NCBI RefSeq assembly: GCF_009905375.1
Contig: NW_027417638.1
Coordinates: 1-64,000 of the forward strand
Reading direction: 5' to 3'
From: Apium graveolens
Lineage: Eukaryota > Streptophyta > Magnoliopsida > Apiales > Apiaceae
Length of the DNA: 64,000 nt
Part shown: piece by piece, positions 33,560 through 46,794 of the stretch
Position numbering within the stretch: the stretch's first letter is position 1
Layout of the letters: each line of letters begins with the position of its first letter
The notes under the pieces: generated by a model
What the model saw: the letters and a program-made list of their open reading frames with translations, nothing else
The model's database searches: none
Told to the model about the DNA's origin: nothing
Made by a program: the position numbers and the translations under genes

Positions 33560-34503
33560 AAATTTTTTAGGGCTTGTGATAAGTGTCGAAGGTTCATAAT
33601 ATTTAGCAACATGCCCGCTGTGAGCCTGACTTCACTCACTAGCCCATGGCCGTTTGCTATGTGAGGGATTGATTTAATAGGGGAATTATCCAAGGTAAAA
33701 CGGGGCGTGAAATATGCAGTGGTCGTAGTAGACTATTTCACAAAATGGGCAGAAGTTGAACCATTAGCCATTATAACTGTTAAAAAACTTATGGATTTTG
33801 TTCATCGGGCCATTGTATGTCGCTACGAGATCCCTTATCAGCTTATTTCTGATAATGGCAAGCAATTTGATAGTGAAAAAATGAATAAGTTTTGCAAAAA
33901 TCGGAAAATCAAGAAGAGTTTTCCGGTCGTTAGTCATCCAAAAAGTAACAGGTACATTGAGGCGATATATAAGATTATCAAGCACACTTCAAAAACCAGG
34001 CTGGAAGACATTAAAGGAAATGGGTCGACGAATTACCTAGAGCACTCTGGTCGTATAACACGACTGCTCGCAGTACCACGGGTGAGACCCCGTTTTCTCT
34101 CACATACGGGTGCAAAGCCATGGTACCTATTTAGATCAGTTCAGGGTCATTCATAAGCGATCATTATGACTCTCAGGCTAACGAGGTGAATCATCGGTTG
34201 TATCTTGATATGCTAAAAGAAACACGACAAGATTCTGACGCTCGTTTAGCGTCCTATCATCAGCGGGTCGCTAGATATTATAATGGGAAAGTTAAAGTAC
34301 TCCCGTTGCATGTTGGAGATCTGGTCTTACGACGTGTCATGCCAAACACCAAAGTTCCTGGCCACGGGGTCTTTGGGGCAAACTGGGCGGGGACCTACAA
34401 GGTCAAAGCAGTGTTGTGGGAAGGTAGTTATCATCTCACATATATGAATGACACGTTAATTTCGCGGGCCTGAAATGCGGAGTATCTCAAAAAATACTAC
34501 CAG
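33560..34503 (+). pseudogene. Gypsy (Tat-type) integrase, broken
   Basis: The zinc-binding end (FFRACDKCRRF) is seen from about 33565. The core follows with GIDLIGELSKVKRGVKYAVV and WAEVEPL, and the second catalytic Asp in LISDNGKQFDS. The E region is degraded (NRYIEAIYK). A frameshift and stops follow near 34020-34180. The C-terminal pol part resumes as LYLDMLKETRQDSDARLASY.. and GDLVLRR to LISRA*NAEYLKKYYQ, where TGA likely replaces a Trp codon. Clearly inactive. Confidence 0.88.
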
Positions 34504-35305
34504 TAGCGGACACACTTCACTCAGTAGCCTCTATTTTAAGTGTTTTTTTATATTTTAGACTCGGTATGAATAAATACATCTTAGTATAGGGGTAAGGGTC
34601 ATATAGACGTCCCCTCTAGGTGGTACATATGTAATATGACCTTTTGGGTTTCGCTCTACTTATTTATGAATAATTTGTTTATTTGTTCAATTTTAAGAAT
34701 TATGTATTGGTTAAGGATTATTCCATGTTAAATATAAAAAATTACGAGTAAATATTGAGGTAGGCATCACCCTCGCTTTGCTTTCAAACTTGTGGCATTC
34801 GCTAAAACATGCTGCAACATGATACTAAGAGGAACTCGCTATAGGCAACATTTTGGATAGGTCGCTTACTAAAAGGAATATCGATCAAGGTCGCCATTGC
34901 CAGCCTAATAAGGTTTATGATGATTATTAAACGTGATCCATATACAAATTAATAATAAGATTTGATATATCTAAGTTAAGGAATACATTTAAAGCGACCT
35001 TTGAAAAATATAAAGGGGCAGCTAAAATGCGGACCCCGCTTACTTGTATAAATTAATTGCAAAAAGCCACCAAGAGGAGCATACATAATATGCGACCCAG
35101 GAGGAAGCTTAAATGCATAAAAAACAACATATAAAAGGAACTAAAAGACGATTAAATAAAATCATTAAAATTCGTAGTTAAAGAGCGACCCAAATCAGTT
35201 AAATAAATTATAATTGTGGAGTTTTGAATGAATCCAATCTTCTTTAAGTTTGACATTGTTCATAAATAAATAAGAAAAACAGGAAATGAAGTTGGTGGCC
35301 GCACC

Positions 35306-37187
35306 TACTTTGGCCCACGGGCGGCATCCTCGACCTGCTTCTTTGCAAGCCCGACCGGCTTTTCTTCATGCCCCTTTTTAGATTCCTCATCCATTTTCAC
35401 TTTAAGGTCTTCAACATATTGAACGAGGTGTTGCCCAAAAACGAACCAGTCAGAGTTAGGAACTTTGCGGAGAAAACGCTTCATGAAAACCTGTTGACAA
35501 AAACTGATTGTTCGGTCTCAAGCCCCGTCTTATCAAAAGTAGCGGCCTCTAGCTGAGTGGTCAAATCAATAATTTTTTTTATTAAGAAGCTCATTTTCCA
35601 ACTGAGCCGTCTCAATTACAGTATCACGAGCTTTCTCCGTGTCCTTTACCTTTGCCATCTCCTTGCGGAGATCCTTTCACACCACCGTGATGTCCTCCTT
35701 CAACTTTAGTTTGTAATTCTCGGACATCTTCTCCGCATCCTTCTCTGTTTGAGCTAACTTGAATCGCATAATCATGTTGTCACATCTCAAATTCTTTCAC
35801 TCTTTTGTATGGGAAACCTTTCTCATAAAGAGTTCCACGATCAGCTCAGAGGTAATGTCAATTGAGACACCAACATCTGCGTTAACCCAGTCATGGACCC
35901 CCGCTTCAGTTATGAATTGAGACCCTATTTTTATATATATATGATGAACCATTATAGCATTAGGAGTGCCAGCCCATTGTTTCTTTGATGCGACGCCAGA
36001 TTCAGGCGGCCCCTCAGGTTGAACCCGCTTAACAGAAGCTTCCACCGTGTTAGCGAGAGCAAGGGTCGGTTGGGGCTCGTGAATGACGATCCCCAAGATC
36101 AATGGGAGAAGAATGTATAACCCTATAATTGAACGGTAGCTATTAGGGTTGATTTGAATGGGTGCAAGGGAATATTCCTCGCAAACGTCCACGACGAAAG
36201 GGTGGAGATGAGAGGAAAACCCCAACTTTAGGCAGGCCACAGATGAGACCATGCGAGGAACGCGCCCACCATTTTCAGAATAATTAAAATGATAACATCT
36301 CATATGGTTCAGAGGAATAATTGGTTTGCAAACTAAGTGCAGTTTATCCACTAATTTCACCAGGTTCTCGGCTGTAAGGGTAGAATGTTGATCCATACAG
36401 GCCAACACACGGGGGCGATCCTGCCTTCACATTTGAGCTCCCCTCCTTATTAGGGGCTGGTCCTCCAACATAAATTGTTCCCTCTAGTTTAGGCCGGGGT
36501 AGAGATATATAGCTCAGGCTCTCTTCTAGCACGTAATCATGATCACACACAATTATTATCTTTTTTATCTCGTCAATGTCGCCATATGCGAACTCTCACT
36601 CGATATTTTTATCATCGTCAGAATCTTGAGCATCATAAAATTAACATGCAGGCTCTGTTAACGAGCTTGTGAGCGTTTCACTCTTTACATCAATTACATC
36701 TCTTTGGCCAGAGGGCCCTACCCCAACAAACAACCGATCAACTTTCGCGGTTAGCTGGCTTATCTCACGATGAGCCTTCTCGACATAGGTCAGGGGCTCT
36801 TGAGTCATTTCCACATCCTCGCAAAACGCTGCGTTCTCTCCTATATCCTCATCATTGGGATCAGGGTCATTAACCGAAAATAAATTCTGGAATGGTAACA
36901 TTGAAAGGTTTCTTTTTGTGCCATTTACCAAGATCAGAGTCGCGGGTAAAATGTTCTTGATTCCATGATGGATCTGAAAATAGTTAGAATGAATAGGAGG
37001 AACTAGTCGCCACTTGGACTCTTGCTATGTTAGCGGCAAATTCCTCGCTAATTCTTGGGGTCGGAGAAAGAGGGTGCCGTGTTTTTCCAGATATTTCGTT
37101 AAGTTCCTTTTGGAACTCCTCAGAACTGTGCTGGTGGCGAGGAAAGTGGCTAAGTGGGGAAGAAGCTGATGACGCGTCACTCGACAT
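35306..37187 (-). pseudogene. Antisense extra ORF of the Tat element (gypsy-type 'transposon protein' domain)
   Basis: On the - strand, from MSSDASSASSPLSH at 37187 through several broken frames. The central part LGFSSHLHPFVVDVCEEYSL.. PIQINPNSYRSIIG (about 36070-36240) fits the Pfam 'putative gypsy type transposon' domain. The C-terminal part is coiled-coil-like (KLAQTEKDAEKMSENYKLK, about 35760-35700) and ends AKKQVEDAARGPK near 35310. Frameshifts lie near 36420 and 36640, and there are stops in the coiled coil. The role of these ORFs is unknown. Opposite orientation to pol is typical for this lineage. Confidence 0.75.
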
Positions 37188-37861
37188 CTGAAAAGATGGT
37201 GTTGTAATTAGTGCGTGATCCTAAAAAAAATAAAATAAAATAAAATAATGAAAGTCAAGGACAAGAAGAGTGTAAACTAGTGGCCTCATCACACACGAGC
37301 CTATATCTGAAATGGGGTCGTTGTCATATATCTAACTGGGTTCTCATGATTCCTAGGGCTCGTTTCAGGGTCCCCTCGTGATTAAGATATATCAAGAGAC
37401 ACATGTTATGAATAAACAAGCAAATATTTGACTTAACAAAGATTATAAGATTAAAAATTTTATTGTTTGAAGATTGAGATGAACTTGAAGAGTGCGATGA
37501 CTGAATATGGTAAACTATTCTTGATGTTCTTCGAATATTCACCGTTTTGATCATTTAGCAGATGAAGAGTGATTTGTTAAAAATATTCCTGAGAAATTAA
37601 GGAAATGAGTTAAAATCCAACATATTTATAGACGGTTCAGGAGAGAGAAAATGTTGGACATGTGGCATGATCCCAACCTCGAGGTCTAATCTCAATGAAA
37701 GACACATGTCAAATAATTGTTTCATTTATAATAATTAATGAAGGTGAAAATATGGCCACTTATGAAAGGTCGCAACTACGGCCATGACCATACTTCGTCC
37801 TTTTTATGATGAACTCTAATTTTGTGTCATTTTTTTAATAGCAACCCTGAATGGAGGTAGT

Positions 37862-38621
37862 TGTTATGCCCGCTTTTTGCATAGGTCCTAAACATGCCTA
37901 ATGGGCTTTACATTATAAATCAACAGGTATGAGCTCCGTTAAGGGTCATAGAAAGCCTCGTGAAAGGAATTTGTTGATAGAGGCCATTACTACGACCCTC
38001 AAAAGTAACACTCGCTAAACAGGGTCGTTATTATCACTAATAGCGAACCCAACTTTGGGGACGTATTACTCCTTTACTTGTAATATGGAGGCTCAAATGA
38101 TAAGTTCTAAAGAGGACGCCTCGCGAATGTAGAAGATCAGCAGACAAAACTCTTAAGAGGGCGCCTCATGAATGTAGAAAACCAGCGAGCCAAGATCGTA
38201 AGGCGGCATATCGCTATGAAAGCTAATAAGTATAAACTCCTCAAAAAGGGTTACATGGACATAATTACCAGATCGCTGTATGGGCCAAGGTTCCCAGGGA
38301 TCGCATACGTGACATCATTACTCTGCGACCCTAGCAGTTATGATACCACTTGTGCTTAAACTTCGGTTGATCTTGATGGGTTAGACGAAACCCTAAACCA
38401 TTTAGAGGTAACTTATCCTCCAAGAATTAAGTGTGGCTCGATTATCTATAAATAAGATACATAGACCTCTTATTTTGGGTTGAGAAATAGTTTACATTAG
38501 AAGGAATATACATATTTTCTCTGGTATTCAAGTAATCAATCAATAAGATTAATCACAACATTCATTTCATGTTTTTCGAGTGTTTAGCAAAATATCTATA
38601 TTTTGTTCCGTAATTTCAGCA
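37862..38621 (+). repeat. 3' LTR of the Tat-type element
   Basis: Begins TGTTATGCCCGC after a purine-rich stretch (AATGGAGGTAG) and ends TTTCAGCA at 38621. A TATA box TCTATAAATAAG lies near 38444. The matching 5' LTR is not in the window, so the ends are inferred from TG..CA and context. Confidence 0.65.
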
Positions 38622-38887
38622 ATCTTCAAAATATTATTATACTAAATTTATGTTATGTAGTTATTGTGAATGTAGTAGAGTCCGGATCCGTTATTATTAA
38701 GAAGTGTGGGCAATCAAAACAAGTTAAACTTGCGAGAAAAACCGTAGGTTGTGATGATTTACATTTCAAATACAAACAATCACAAAAAATGACAACGAAA
38801 TGATTGATGAATGCTGTGGTGACGTAAAATGACAAGGAGCATAAAATAAAAACAAACTCAAATATCTCATCTCTCCAACCAACAAAA

Positions 38888-40459
38888 ATGGTTTCAACGA
38901 GACGAAGTGGATCTCTTTCCACCAACAACACCGCTAGGCGATCATCATCATCTGAAGATAAGCCTCAGTCTCCTAAGCGCCAAAAGGTAATTTCATTTCA
39001 TCTCATCTCATCTCATCAAATCTCAGCCGTTGATTTTCACGCTTTATTTATCGTTATTTTATAGGTAGATAATGATGCCACGTCGGATAAAACGACGTCG
39101 CTTGATACTTCAAACTCGCCGGCCGATCCGCCGAAATGCGACGCCGGAGAGACGGAGGCTGCTCCTGGAACTAATGTCGTGGAACTAAAACACGAGATTT
39201 TACAAGAAGCGCATAACTCGAGATTTTCAATTCACCCTGGGAGTACGAAGATGTACCAGGATTTGAAAGAAAATTATTGGTGGCCAAACATGAAAAAGGA
39301 AATTGTGGAATGGATAAGTAAATGTTACACGTGCCGAAGAGTTAAAGCGGAATATCAAAGGCCAAGCGGATTGCTTCAGCCACTGGACATACCTGAATGG
39401 AAATGGGAACATATCGCGATGGATTTCGTGGTAGGATTACCTAAAACCAAGTCAAATCACGATACGATTTGGGTGGTAATCGATCGGTTGACAAAGTCAG
39501 CACATTTCTTGCCGATAAACGAAAGGTTTTCATTAGAGAAGTTGGTCAAATTGTATCTGGATGAGATCGTGATGCGTCATGGAGTTCCTGTATCTATCAT
39601 GTCTGATAGAGATCCAAGGTTTAATTCGAGATTTTGGCGACAATTTCATGATCATTTGGGAATGAAATTGAAAATGAGTACGTCATATCATCCGCAGACA
39701 GACGGACAAAGTGAAAGGATAATTCAGACGATTGAAGACATGTTGCGAACCTGCGCAATAGATTTCAAAGGAAATTGGGACGATTATTTGCCCTTAATTG
39801 AGTTTTCCTACAACAACAGTTATCACGCGAGTATTGGCATGCCGCCTTATGAAGCGTTGTATGGAAGAAAGTGTAGATCCCCTACTTATTGGGACGAAGT
39901 TGGTGAGCGCAAGTTAATTGGCCCAGAGCTAGTTCAGCAAATGAAGGAAAAGGTTGAAATGATACGAAAGAGATTAATTGCAGCTCAAGACCGACAGGCA
40001 AAGTACGCGAATCAAGAACGAAAAGATGAGCAATTTGAAACTGGAGACAAAGTCTTGTTGAAGATATCTCCTTGGAAAGGTTTAACTCGATTTGGAAAGA
40101 AAGGAAAGCTGAGTCCAAGGTACATTGGACCATTTGAAGTATTGCGACAAGTTGGGAAAGTGGCGTATGAATTGGCGCTGCCGCCGCAAATGCAACATCT
40201 GCACAATGTGTTTCATGTATCTCTCCTGAAAAAGTATAATGCTGATGCGAGCCATGTGATCGAGTTGGAACCAGTGGAAATCCAACCATATTTATCCTAT
40301 ATAAAACAACCAGTGCGAATTTTGAATCGAAAAGAAAGGACGCTTAGAAATAAAGTTGTACCTCTAGTTAGAGTGTTGTGGAGAAATCCTTTAGTCGAAG
40401 AATCGACTTGGGAATTAGAAAGCGAAATGAAAGAAAAGTATCCCCATTTGTTTGCTTAG
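38888..40459 (+). CDS. Chimeric gene: host 5' exons fused in frame to gypsy integrase-chromodomain
   Basis: Exon 1 (38888-38986) encodes MVSTRRSGSLSTNNTARR.. with SSSEDKPQSPKRQK. A 78-bp GT-AG intron follows (38987-39064), then exon 2 from 39065 (VDNDATSDK..). At about residue 71 the reading runs without shift into VELKHEILQEAHNSRFS of a Tekay/Del-type integrase. No stop occurs until 40457-40459, giving about 497 residues. The start resembles the N-terminus of plant AAA-ATPases with an FHA domain (from memory). The integrase part has HHCC (CYTC), the catalytic triad D153, D214, E250 with 35 residues between the last two, and a chromodomain-like C-terminus (about 437-497). The AAA-ATPase remainder is absent. 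It may be transcribed from the host promoter; alternatively it is a silent rearrangement. Confidence 0.7.
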
Positions 40460-43400
40460 ATTAGATTCTGGGGACAAAATCCCTTTAAGGAGGGTAGATT
40501 GTAACGACCGAGAATTTTGCGTCGTAATTAAGAAAATAAAGTATGTGTTATATGATGAGATTATAATTATGTGACTAAGTGATGATTATTTGTCTTACCT
40601 GGATACTAGAGTTAAGGAGCGTGGATAAAAACGTTCCAATTTAAAGAGTCAGCTTAGAAGTCGAGCTGTGGTGTCGGGCCATCAGGTAGAACGGAACCCG
40701 TCCTAGTATGAAAATTAAATAATATAAAATGAGAATTGTATGTGAAGTGAATGAATAAAGTATTTCGTCCTAAGAGACGTGTTGATTGGCAAAGATAATG
40801 AGAAGCGTAATCGAAACGCTGAGCGTCGGGCCGTCAGGCTGAACGTGACCCGGTACGCGTAAAAGAGGATAAAGATTAAAGAGGGATATATTCTATAATC
40901 CGACCTAAGTCGTTTTGTGACTGTATATGTGTGATTGCTTGACTGTATGCATGACTATGTGTTCTGTGTCGATTTTGTGAATTTTAAATGAATTATGTGA
41001 TTTAAGTAAAGGTTTAATTAACCTTCGCGTATTTTTATAAAATCATCTGAGAAGGATAAAAACATGGGATTTATTCTGTTATCTTCATAAAGATCCTAGA
41101 GATTTTTTAAAAATAATAAGTGAATTTGATTGTTGATCTTTGCATTTTTAAATTGATTTTATGTGGAAAATATATTTATTAAAGCAAGATTGCAAAATTC
41201 ATATAAAATCAACCGTTCGCTCAAATTCTTATTATGAGTAATGGATAAAAAGCTAATTTCGAGACCTACGTGTTAAAATTATCATTTTCAATAATCTTCG
41301 ACTTTCCGAGAGAAAAATATTTTTATTTTGAATTTCGTTGCATTTGAGTTAAAAGAGAAAGAAAGTGCAAGTCAAAAAGAAATTAATGAATTACTAAATT
41401 GCCCTTGTTTTGGTGGAGTATAAATTACTCCTTCCTCCCCCATTTTCTTTCTTCTTGCTCCCGTGACCTCATTTTTTTTCTCTTCTCTCTAATCTCTTCT
41501 TCTCTCACTCGAACAACTCTCTCTCGGCTCTCTCTTCAATCTCTCTCGGTATACCTCCTTTTTCCTTGATCAAACTCATCAATCTTCCCTAATTCTTCTT
41601 GCTAAACACTTATGTGTAGGTAGAAGTATGTGCATATGTGTGATTAGGCTTGCATGCCGAAGTGTGTGTGTGTTTTCGGGTTCGGTTTTGAGCCAAGAAC
41701 CGATGGCTTGCTTGATTAGTTCGTGTTCTGTGATTACTATGCTGAAATCAGATTGCATGTAGTGTTGTTGCATTTCTTTTGTTAAGAAATCGGGGGTTTC
41801 GTGGTTGGACACCCTCGAATGAGGGCACCACCGTGATGCCACCGCCACCGGTGATGAACTCCGGTGAACCGGTGGTGAGCTATGATGTTAAAAACTGAGC
41901 TCTAGAACCTTAAGATCACTTATTTATGTTTGCATGTGATGTTTTGATTAAAAGGCCGAATGGCCCTTACTATTTTAAGGAAATCAAGTTGATTGTATTG
42001 AAATGCATGAGTTATTGATTTGATGTTGAAATATAGGTTGATTTGTGATTCAAGGATTAAGAATATCAAGTTGCATGTTTGTTTTTGAAAAAGGCCGAAT
42101 GGTTTTAATCTTTAAAGTTGTTTGATTTGAGTTAACTTGCTTAAAAATGATGATGGATTGTTATTAGATTAAAAATGAATGAAATTGTTGTTACATGCTA
42201 AGTCTAAGTTCGATTTTTTGTGTTAACAAGAAAGGAAATTGAATTGTGTGAGATAATCTTGGTAAACACTAAGTTTGTATGGTTTAAAAGTGATTGCATG
42301 ATAGTTTTAAAGGAGATCAATAAGTGCATGCTAGTGATTAGTCTTTGAGTTGAAAACTATGTTTTGCCGAATAAAAATAAGATAAAAAGGGGATTAATTA
42401 TTGATTAAGTCAATGCATGTTGGTTGAATGAGTTAATTGATGCATGATTTGATGTTTAAGTGAATAGAATGATCTAGTTAAAAACTAAGATAAGTGGGAA
42501 ATGTGATGTATTGCCTTGCATGTTAAAATCCATTCTTGAATGTTGATTTATGGAAAAACTCGAATGGATTCTTAGGAATAAAAAGGTGAAATTAAATGGA
42601 TTAAATTGCTAAGTGAGATTTTGATTGCATGACAAAGATTAAATAATGTTGTGTTCGAACTTTAATAATTAAACAAAAGTGTTGATTTCAACCCTTAATG
42701 AAAGTAGGATTCGGATTTTTGGTTAAAAAGGGATGAAAGTGCTAAATGATCCTTGTGAATTGCATTAGTTGTGTTTGTTTATATGAGGTTGAAATTGAAT
42801 ATATGTGGATGCGTTTTGTATGTGTGGTTCGAATTAAGGAACAAAAGAAAAGGAAACTGAGATGATTGATATAAGTGATGGTTATGAATGTAAATGTTTG
42901 GTTGTGAATAGGTCTTGTAAAAGAGTCGTGTTAGTTTGATTTGTGAAATAGCCAAGGTCAAGCGAGTACGCTTTGATTGTTAAGTATATAAGGATATAAA
43001 AGCTACGAGAAAGGAATATGCTATGTGCTATGTGCTATGTGCTTATATGTATAAGCTATATTCGTATACTCGAGTCAAAGATATAATCGAGTTATCGTAT
43101 AGAGTGATCGTTCCGGGAACGAGAGTTGAGAATCTGATTAAGATTTTGGTTTTATTGTAGATTCGGAGCGTGAGGGCATTCAGGCTAGGAAAGGAAAGGA
43201 TTTACTAGGTGGCAGTAGTTCAACCCTCAGGAAAGCAAATTCAGGCAAGTAACTCTGATTACTTGTGTGAGCGATTATAAAGAGAATGTTGTTCATACCA
43301 TGTAGAGTATTGAACTGTTAAAATGTGAAACCTTTGCTTTATGAAACCCTGATATTGATTTGAAGAACTCTTGTTCTTAATAACCTGTTATTGATAATCC

Positions 43401-44775
43401 TATTGATTTCACCCTTTGATAATCTGTCTTTCTGTTCAAGTTACCCATAATGCCATGAATCATATTGAACCTATTGATTATCTTGGTTAACCCTGTTTAA
43501 TGATATTCTGTTTCTCTTGATCACCCTATTGATCCCTAAATCAATGTTTATCCTTCTAATTTGGTGTCTTGTTATCCTTGACACAGAATTCTTGTGAATT
43601 GTTCCTTGCGTATCTTTGATTCACTCCCTGAACCTTGTTTCTTTAAAATCTGATTTAAGAATGAGTTTCGACTTGAAAGAGTCTGAATGATTTCAAATGC
43701 TTGGTAATGATAAAAAATGGATTTTAGAAAACCTATTTGTTTTTCCAACTCAAGGTTTTCCAAATGAATTCCTGATGGATTGGATTGAGACGTAAGAGGC
43801 TAGTGGGACTAGTCCAGTCATGGTAAGAGGCTAGTGGGACTAGTCCAATTTAAGGCTGAAATTATGCTGATTGGTACCTTTAAGACCGGAATGGAGGTCG
43901 ATACGGGCTGATCACCCGTATATAATGAAATGGAAAGATAAAGTGATCCAATCAAGGGTTCTAATTGATTATTTAAAAAGGGAACTAAAACTTTCATTCA
44001 ATAAATTGATTTTTGGAAATGAAAATGGTTTATATTGCTTTGAAAAGAGTTGATTATGTTATTGTGGAGCTTAAAGCTCGAGAACCCTGATTCTTGAAAT
44101 TGTTGATCATATGGTTGATTCTATCTTGAAATACTGATGCTTTCCTCTATCGAAAGATCTATTTTGATCCTATAATGATTTGTGATGAATATCGGCTTTC
44201 GTCCTTCTTCGAGCCTTGTTCCTTGAAACCCCTACTATTCTTCAGATACCTTTCCTTATTCCAAAAAAAAAAAATAGAAATCTGCCACCTAGATTAATTG
44301 AAGTAGAATGCCCTAGTTTGTTCAAGTATATTGTGATTTGATATTGTAGAACTGCTATATAGTTATTTGCTGAGTTTTATACTCATTTGATTTGTCTTAA
44401 TCTAACCATGGCAGTTAAGCAAGAAGATGGCCAGACTTAGGCGCACTGCTCGTAAGAGCGTACCTGGTGGTCCCTACCGTGTTGAGGGCTTTCGGTTGCC
44501 AGAGCAGGTAGTGGTGTTTATGAGTGAGCTCGCGCCTAGAAAGTGGTGTATAAGGATACAATGGGTTATCTGTCGGTTCCCAGCCGGAATCGATATTGTT
44601 TATTTAATAATATATTGGGTTTGTAAGTTATATTTTATGATTGGTAGTTGTAATCTTGTCTCATACTTTATCCTGTTGATCCTGTTAGTAGTTAATCGGG
44701 GTTTATGTATATTTAATTATTAGATTAGAGGTGTGTGAGTCCTCATTTCCTAACCCCGAGATTGAGGGCGTCACA
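39179..44775 (+). mobile_element. Tekay/Del-type gypsy fragment: integrase plus 3' LTR
   Basis: Only the integrase/chromodomain end of pol and the 3' LTR remain; gag, PR, RT and RH are missing upstream of 39179. A polypurine tract TTTAAGGAGGGTAGA directly precedes the LTR at 40500. The chromodomain ending and the very long LTR are typical of the Tekay/Del chromoviruses. Confidence 0.85.
40500..44775 (+). repeat. 3' LTR of the Tekay/Del-type element, 4.3 kb
   Basis: Starts TGTAACGACCGAG after the polypurine tract and ends GAGGGCGTCACA. Its 4276 bp carry no domain. A small frame at 44427 (MARLRRTARKSV..) is a chance or LTR-specific ORF. The following sequence TCTGTGATTATATC is the interior of a copia LTR, so this element inserted into, or recombined with, that LTR. 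Confidence 0.85.
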
Positions 44776-45533
44776 TCTGTGATTATATCTCACAATTACA
44801 TGAATAAGATAAAGTAGAGCTCAACTCTTAAAAAGAGATACCATGTTAAAAATGATAATTTCGCATCAAGATTTAAAATAAAAAATAATTCATAGCTGCA
44901 CACATTATGTCCTTATATATCATAATTACATGAACAAGATGAAGTAAAGCTCAACTCTTAGAGAGGGAAAATAACAGAAGAATATTCTCAATTTACAGTC
45001 ATGCATTGTCTTAATCTTTATCCTCTAACTCTAATACGATATTGTTCATCAAAGGTGAGAAAGAAAATCGAATAACTTGTGTGAATGTAGAGTCGTGACA
45101 TGAATTAACACTATCCTAAAATTGAATTTGCCTTGCTACGTACACACGGCCTATTAGCAATCAACCTACAGGATTACACGACCTCTATTAATTCAGTGTA
45201 GTACAAAGAAATACATTGAAATTACTCTTAATCATTTCCCAAAAACATTCATATATTTATATGATAGTACTTGAGAGAATATAATTTTTTGTGTTCAAAA
45301 TTGAGGAAAGAGACCTCCTTTTATATGAGTGAAACTAATAACTCCAAGGATAGTCATAGGTCACTATTGATAATGGGAGGTGAAATGTAAAAGGTCTTTG
45401 AATGAAGAGTATCAAAATGAAAGGTTTTAAAAACAAAAGTATTAAAAATAAAAGTCTTAAAACCAAAATACTCATACATTATTTTATTTTGAAGCAAACA
45501 TATTTTTGAAATAATATTTATATTAATTCTAAC
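44776..45533 (-). repeat. 3' LTR of a copia element (outer end lost)
   Basis: On the - strand the LTR begins TGTTAGAATTAATATAAATA at 45533, right after the purine-rich ATGTGGGGAA. It contains two tandem copies of a ~120-bp unit (CACAATTACATGAATAAG.. and CATAATTACATGAACAAG..). Its outer end is cut at the Tekay LTR. Confidence 0.7.
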
Positions 45534-46105
45534 ATTCCCCACATGATTCAAAAGAAAAATAAATTGAGTAATTTAATGGGCAATGGTAGTCGGTTTCTTC
45601 AACATCATTATCTTGTGGACTTGAATTGATACACAGTAAATACAAACATCCCTCACAACCATGTAAGGTAGAAAGTTCTTGAACGTCTCATGGTAGTTAG
45701 TGAGAATATATTTGCGCACTTAAACCTTTCTCAAATCAAGAAGCGATTTCGCATCATTTTATAAAAATGCCCCACGTTGTACCTGAATTTTCGTGAATGC
45801 TCCATAGGTCCTTCTCTTAAAGAACTCTCATAGGGGGTTGGGCATAACCCCCACATTCACATAGATAAGTTCATCAAATTTGTATTCACGAGGGTATGAA
45901 CTTATTAAGAGCATTAGCTCATCCTTACATATATGACAATAATAAAAATACTAAATCACTTTGTTAGTAAGGTTGGGAGTAGTATACATAAACATTAGTT
46001 CTTTTGTGATTTCGTTTGACCCATTGAACTTAGACAAGTCTAATATTGAATTCACAATTTACTCCACAATATGATTTAAACCCATTCATAGTGCTGACTC
46101 CAATA

Positions 46106-46704
46106 CTAATTTTCTACAAAGGCCTTTGATGAGAGGATCTGTAATACTCCTCTCTGATTTACATACTCGAGTGATATCACATTATTTCTGATCAGACTTT
46201 GAACTATAGCATGCCTCAAGCGAATATGTCTTTTTTTCCCATCGTATAATTGATTATTAGCTAGTCCCATTGCAGCTTGTGAGTCCCAATGCATTGAAGT
46301 TGATGGAGCTAGCTTCCCCCATAATGGAATATCATCAAGTAAACATCTTAGCCATTCGACTTCTTATCTGCCAACTTTAGCGCAATAAACTCAAATTCTT
46401 GTGTGGATTTAGCATAACAAGTTTGTTTTGAATATTTTCAAGATATAGTAGCTCCAGAAAGAGTAAAGTTATAACCACTAGTAGACTGAATCTCATAATT
46501 GTCTAACACCTAATTTACATCACAATATCCTTCTAAAACATACGGAGTTCTTTGATAATTTAAACCCCAGTTGATAGTGTCTTTTAAGTACTTCAACAAT
46601 CTAATTAAAGCATCCCAATGATCACGATTAAGATTGTGAGTGTATCTACTCAGTCTACTAACAATATACACTATATCAGGCTTGATATAGTTCATTAAGA
46701 ACAT
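46106..46704 (-). pseudogene. Copia RNase H region, broken
   Basis: Two frames: [20 protein letters not shown].. (46704-46510) is the linker after RT, and HWDSQAAMGLANNQLYDGKK.. (46294-46106) is the RNase H end (usual form CDSQAAI..GKRRHIRIRH). A frameshift or gap separates them. Confidence 0.85.
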
Positions 46705-46794
46705 TACGATTCTAGTTATCTTGGCATATTTTTCCTAGAAAAACACTAATGCCTTTATTCTGTTTCAAATGAATACTAGGATCATATGAAGTTT

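Larger units (their letters stand above)
33548..38621 (+). mobile_element. Ty3/gypsy Tat-type element, 5'-truncated
   Basis: The integrase and pol C-terminus on + are followed by an antisense extra ORF on -, and then the 3' LTR. This order (pol, antisense ORF, 3' LTR) is known for plant Tat-lineage elements such as Grande and Retand. Gag, protease, RT, RNase H and the 5' LTR are missing, so target duplication cannot be checked. Confidence 0.82.

Noticed and set aside
38996..39020. TCATC microsatellite in the intron of the chimeric gene
   Set aside because: A short simple repeat, ordinary for a plant intron.
39227..40289. Several - strand frames across the integrase
   Set aside because: Shadows of the conserved integrase frame on the + strand, without own features.
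44427..44723. ORF starting MARLRRTARKSVPGG, similar to the histone H3 tail
   Set aside because: Similarity ends after about 12 residues, there is no histone fold, and the ORF lies inside the 3' LTR of the Tekay-type element.
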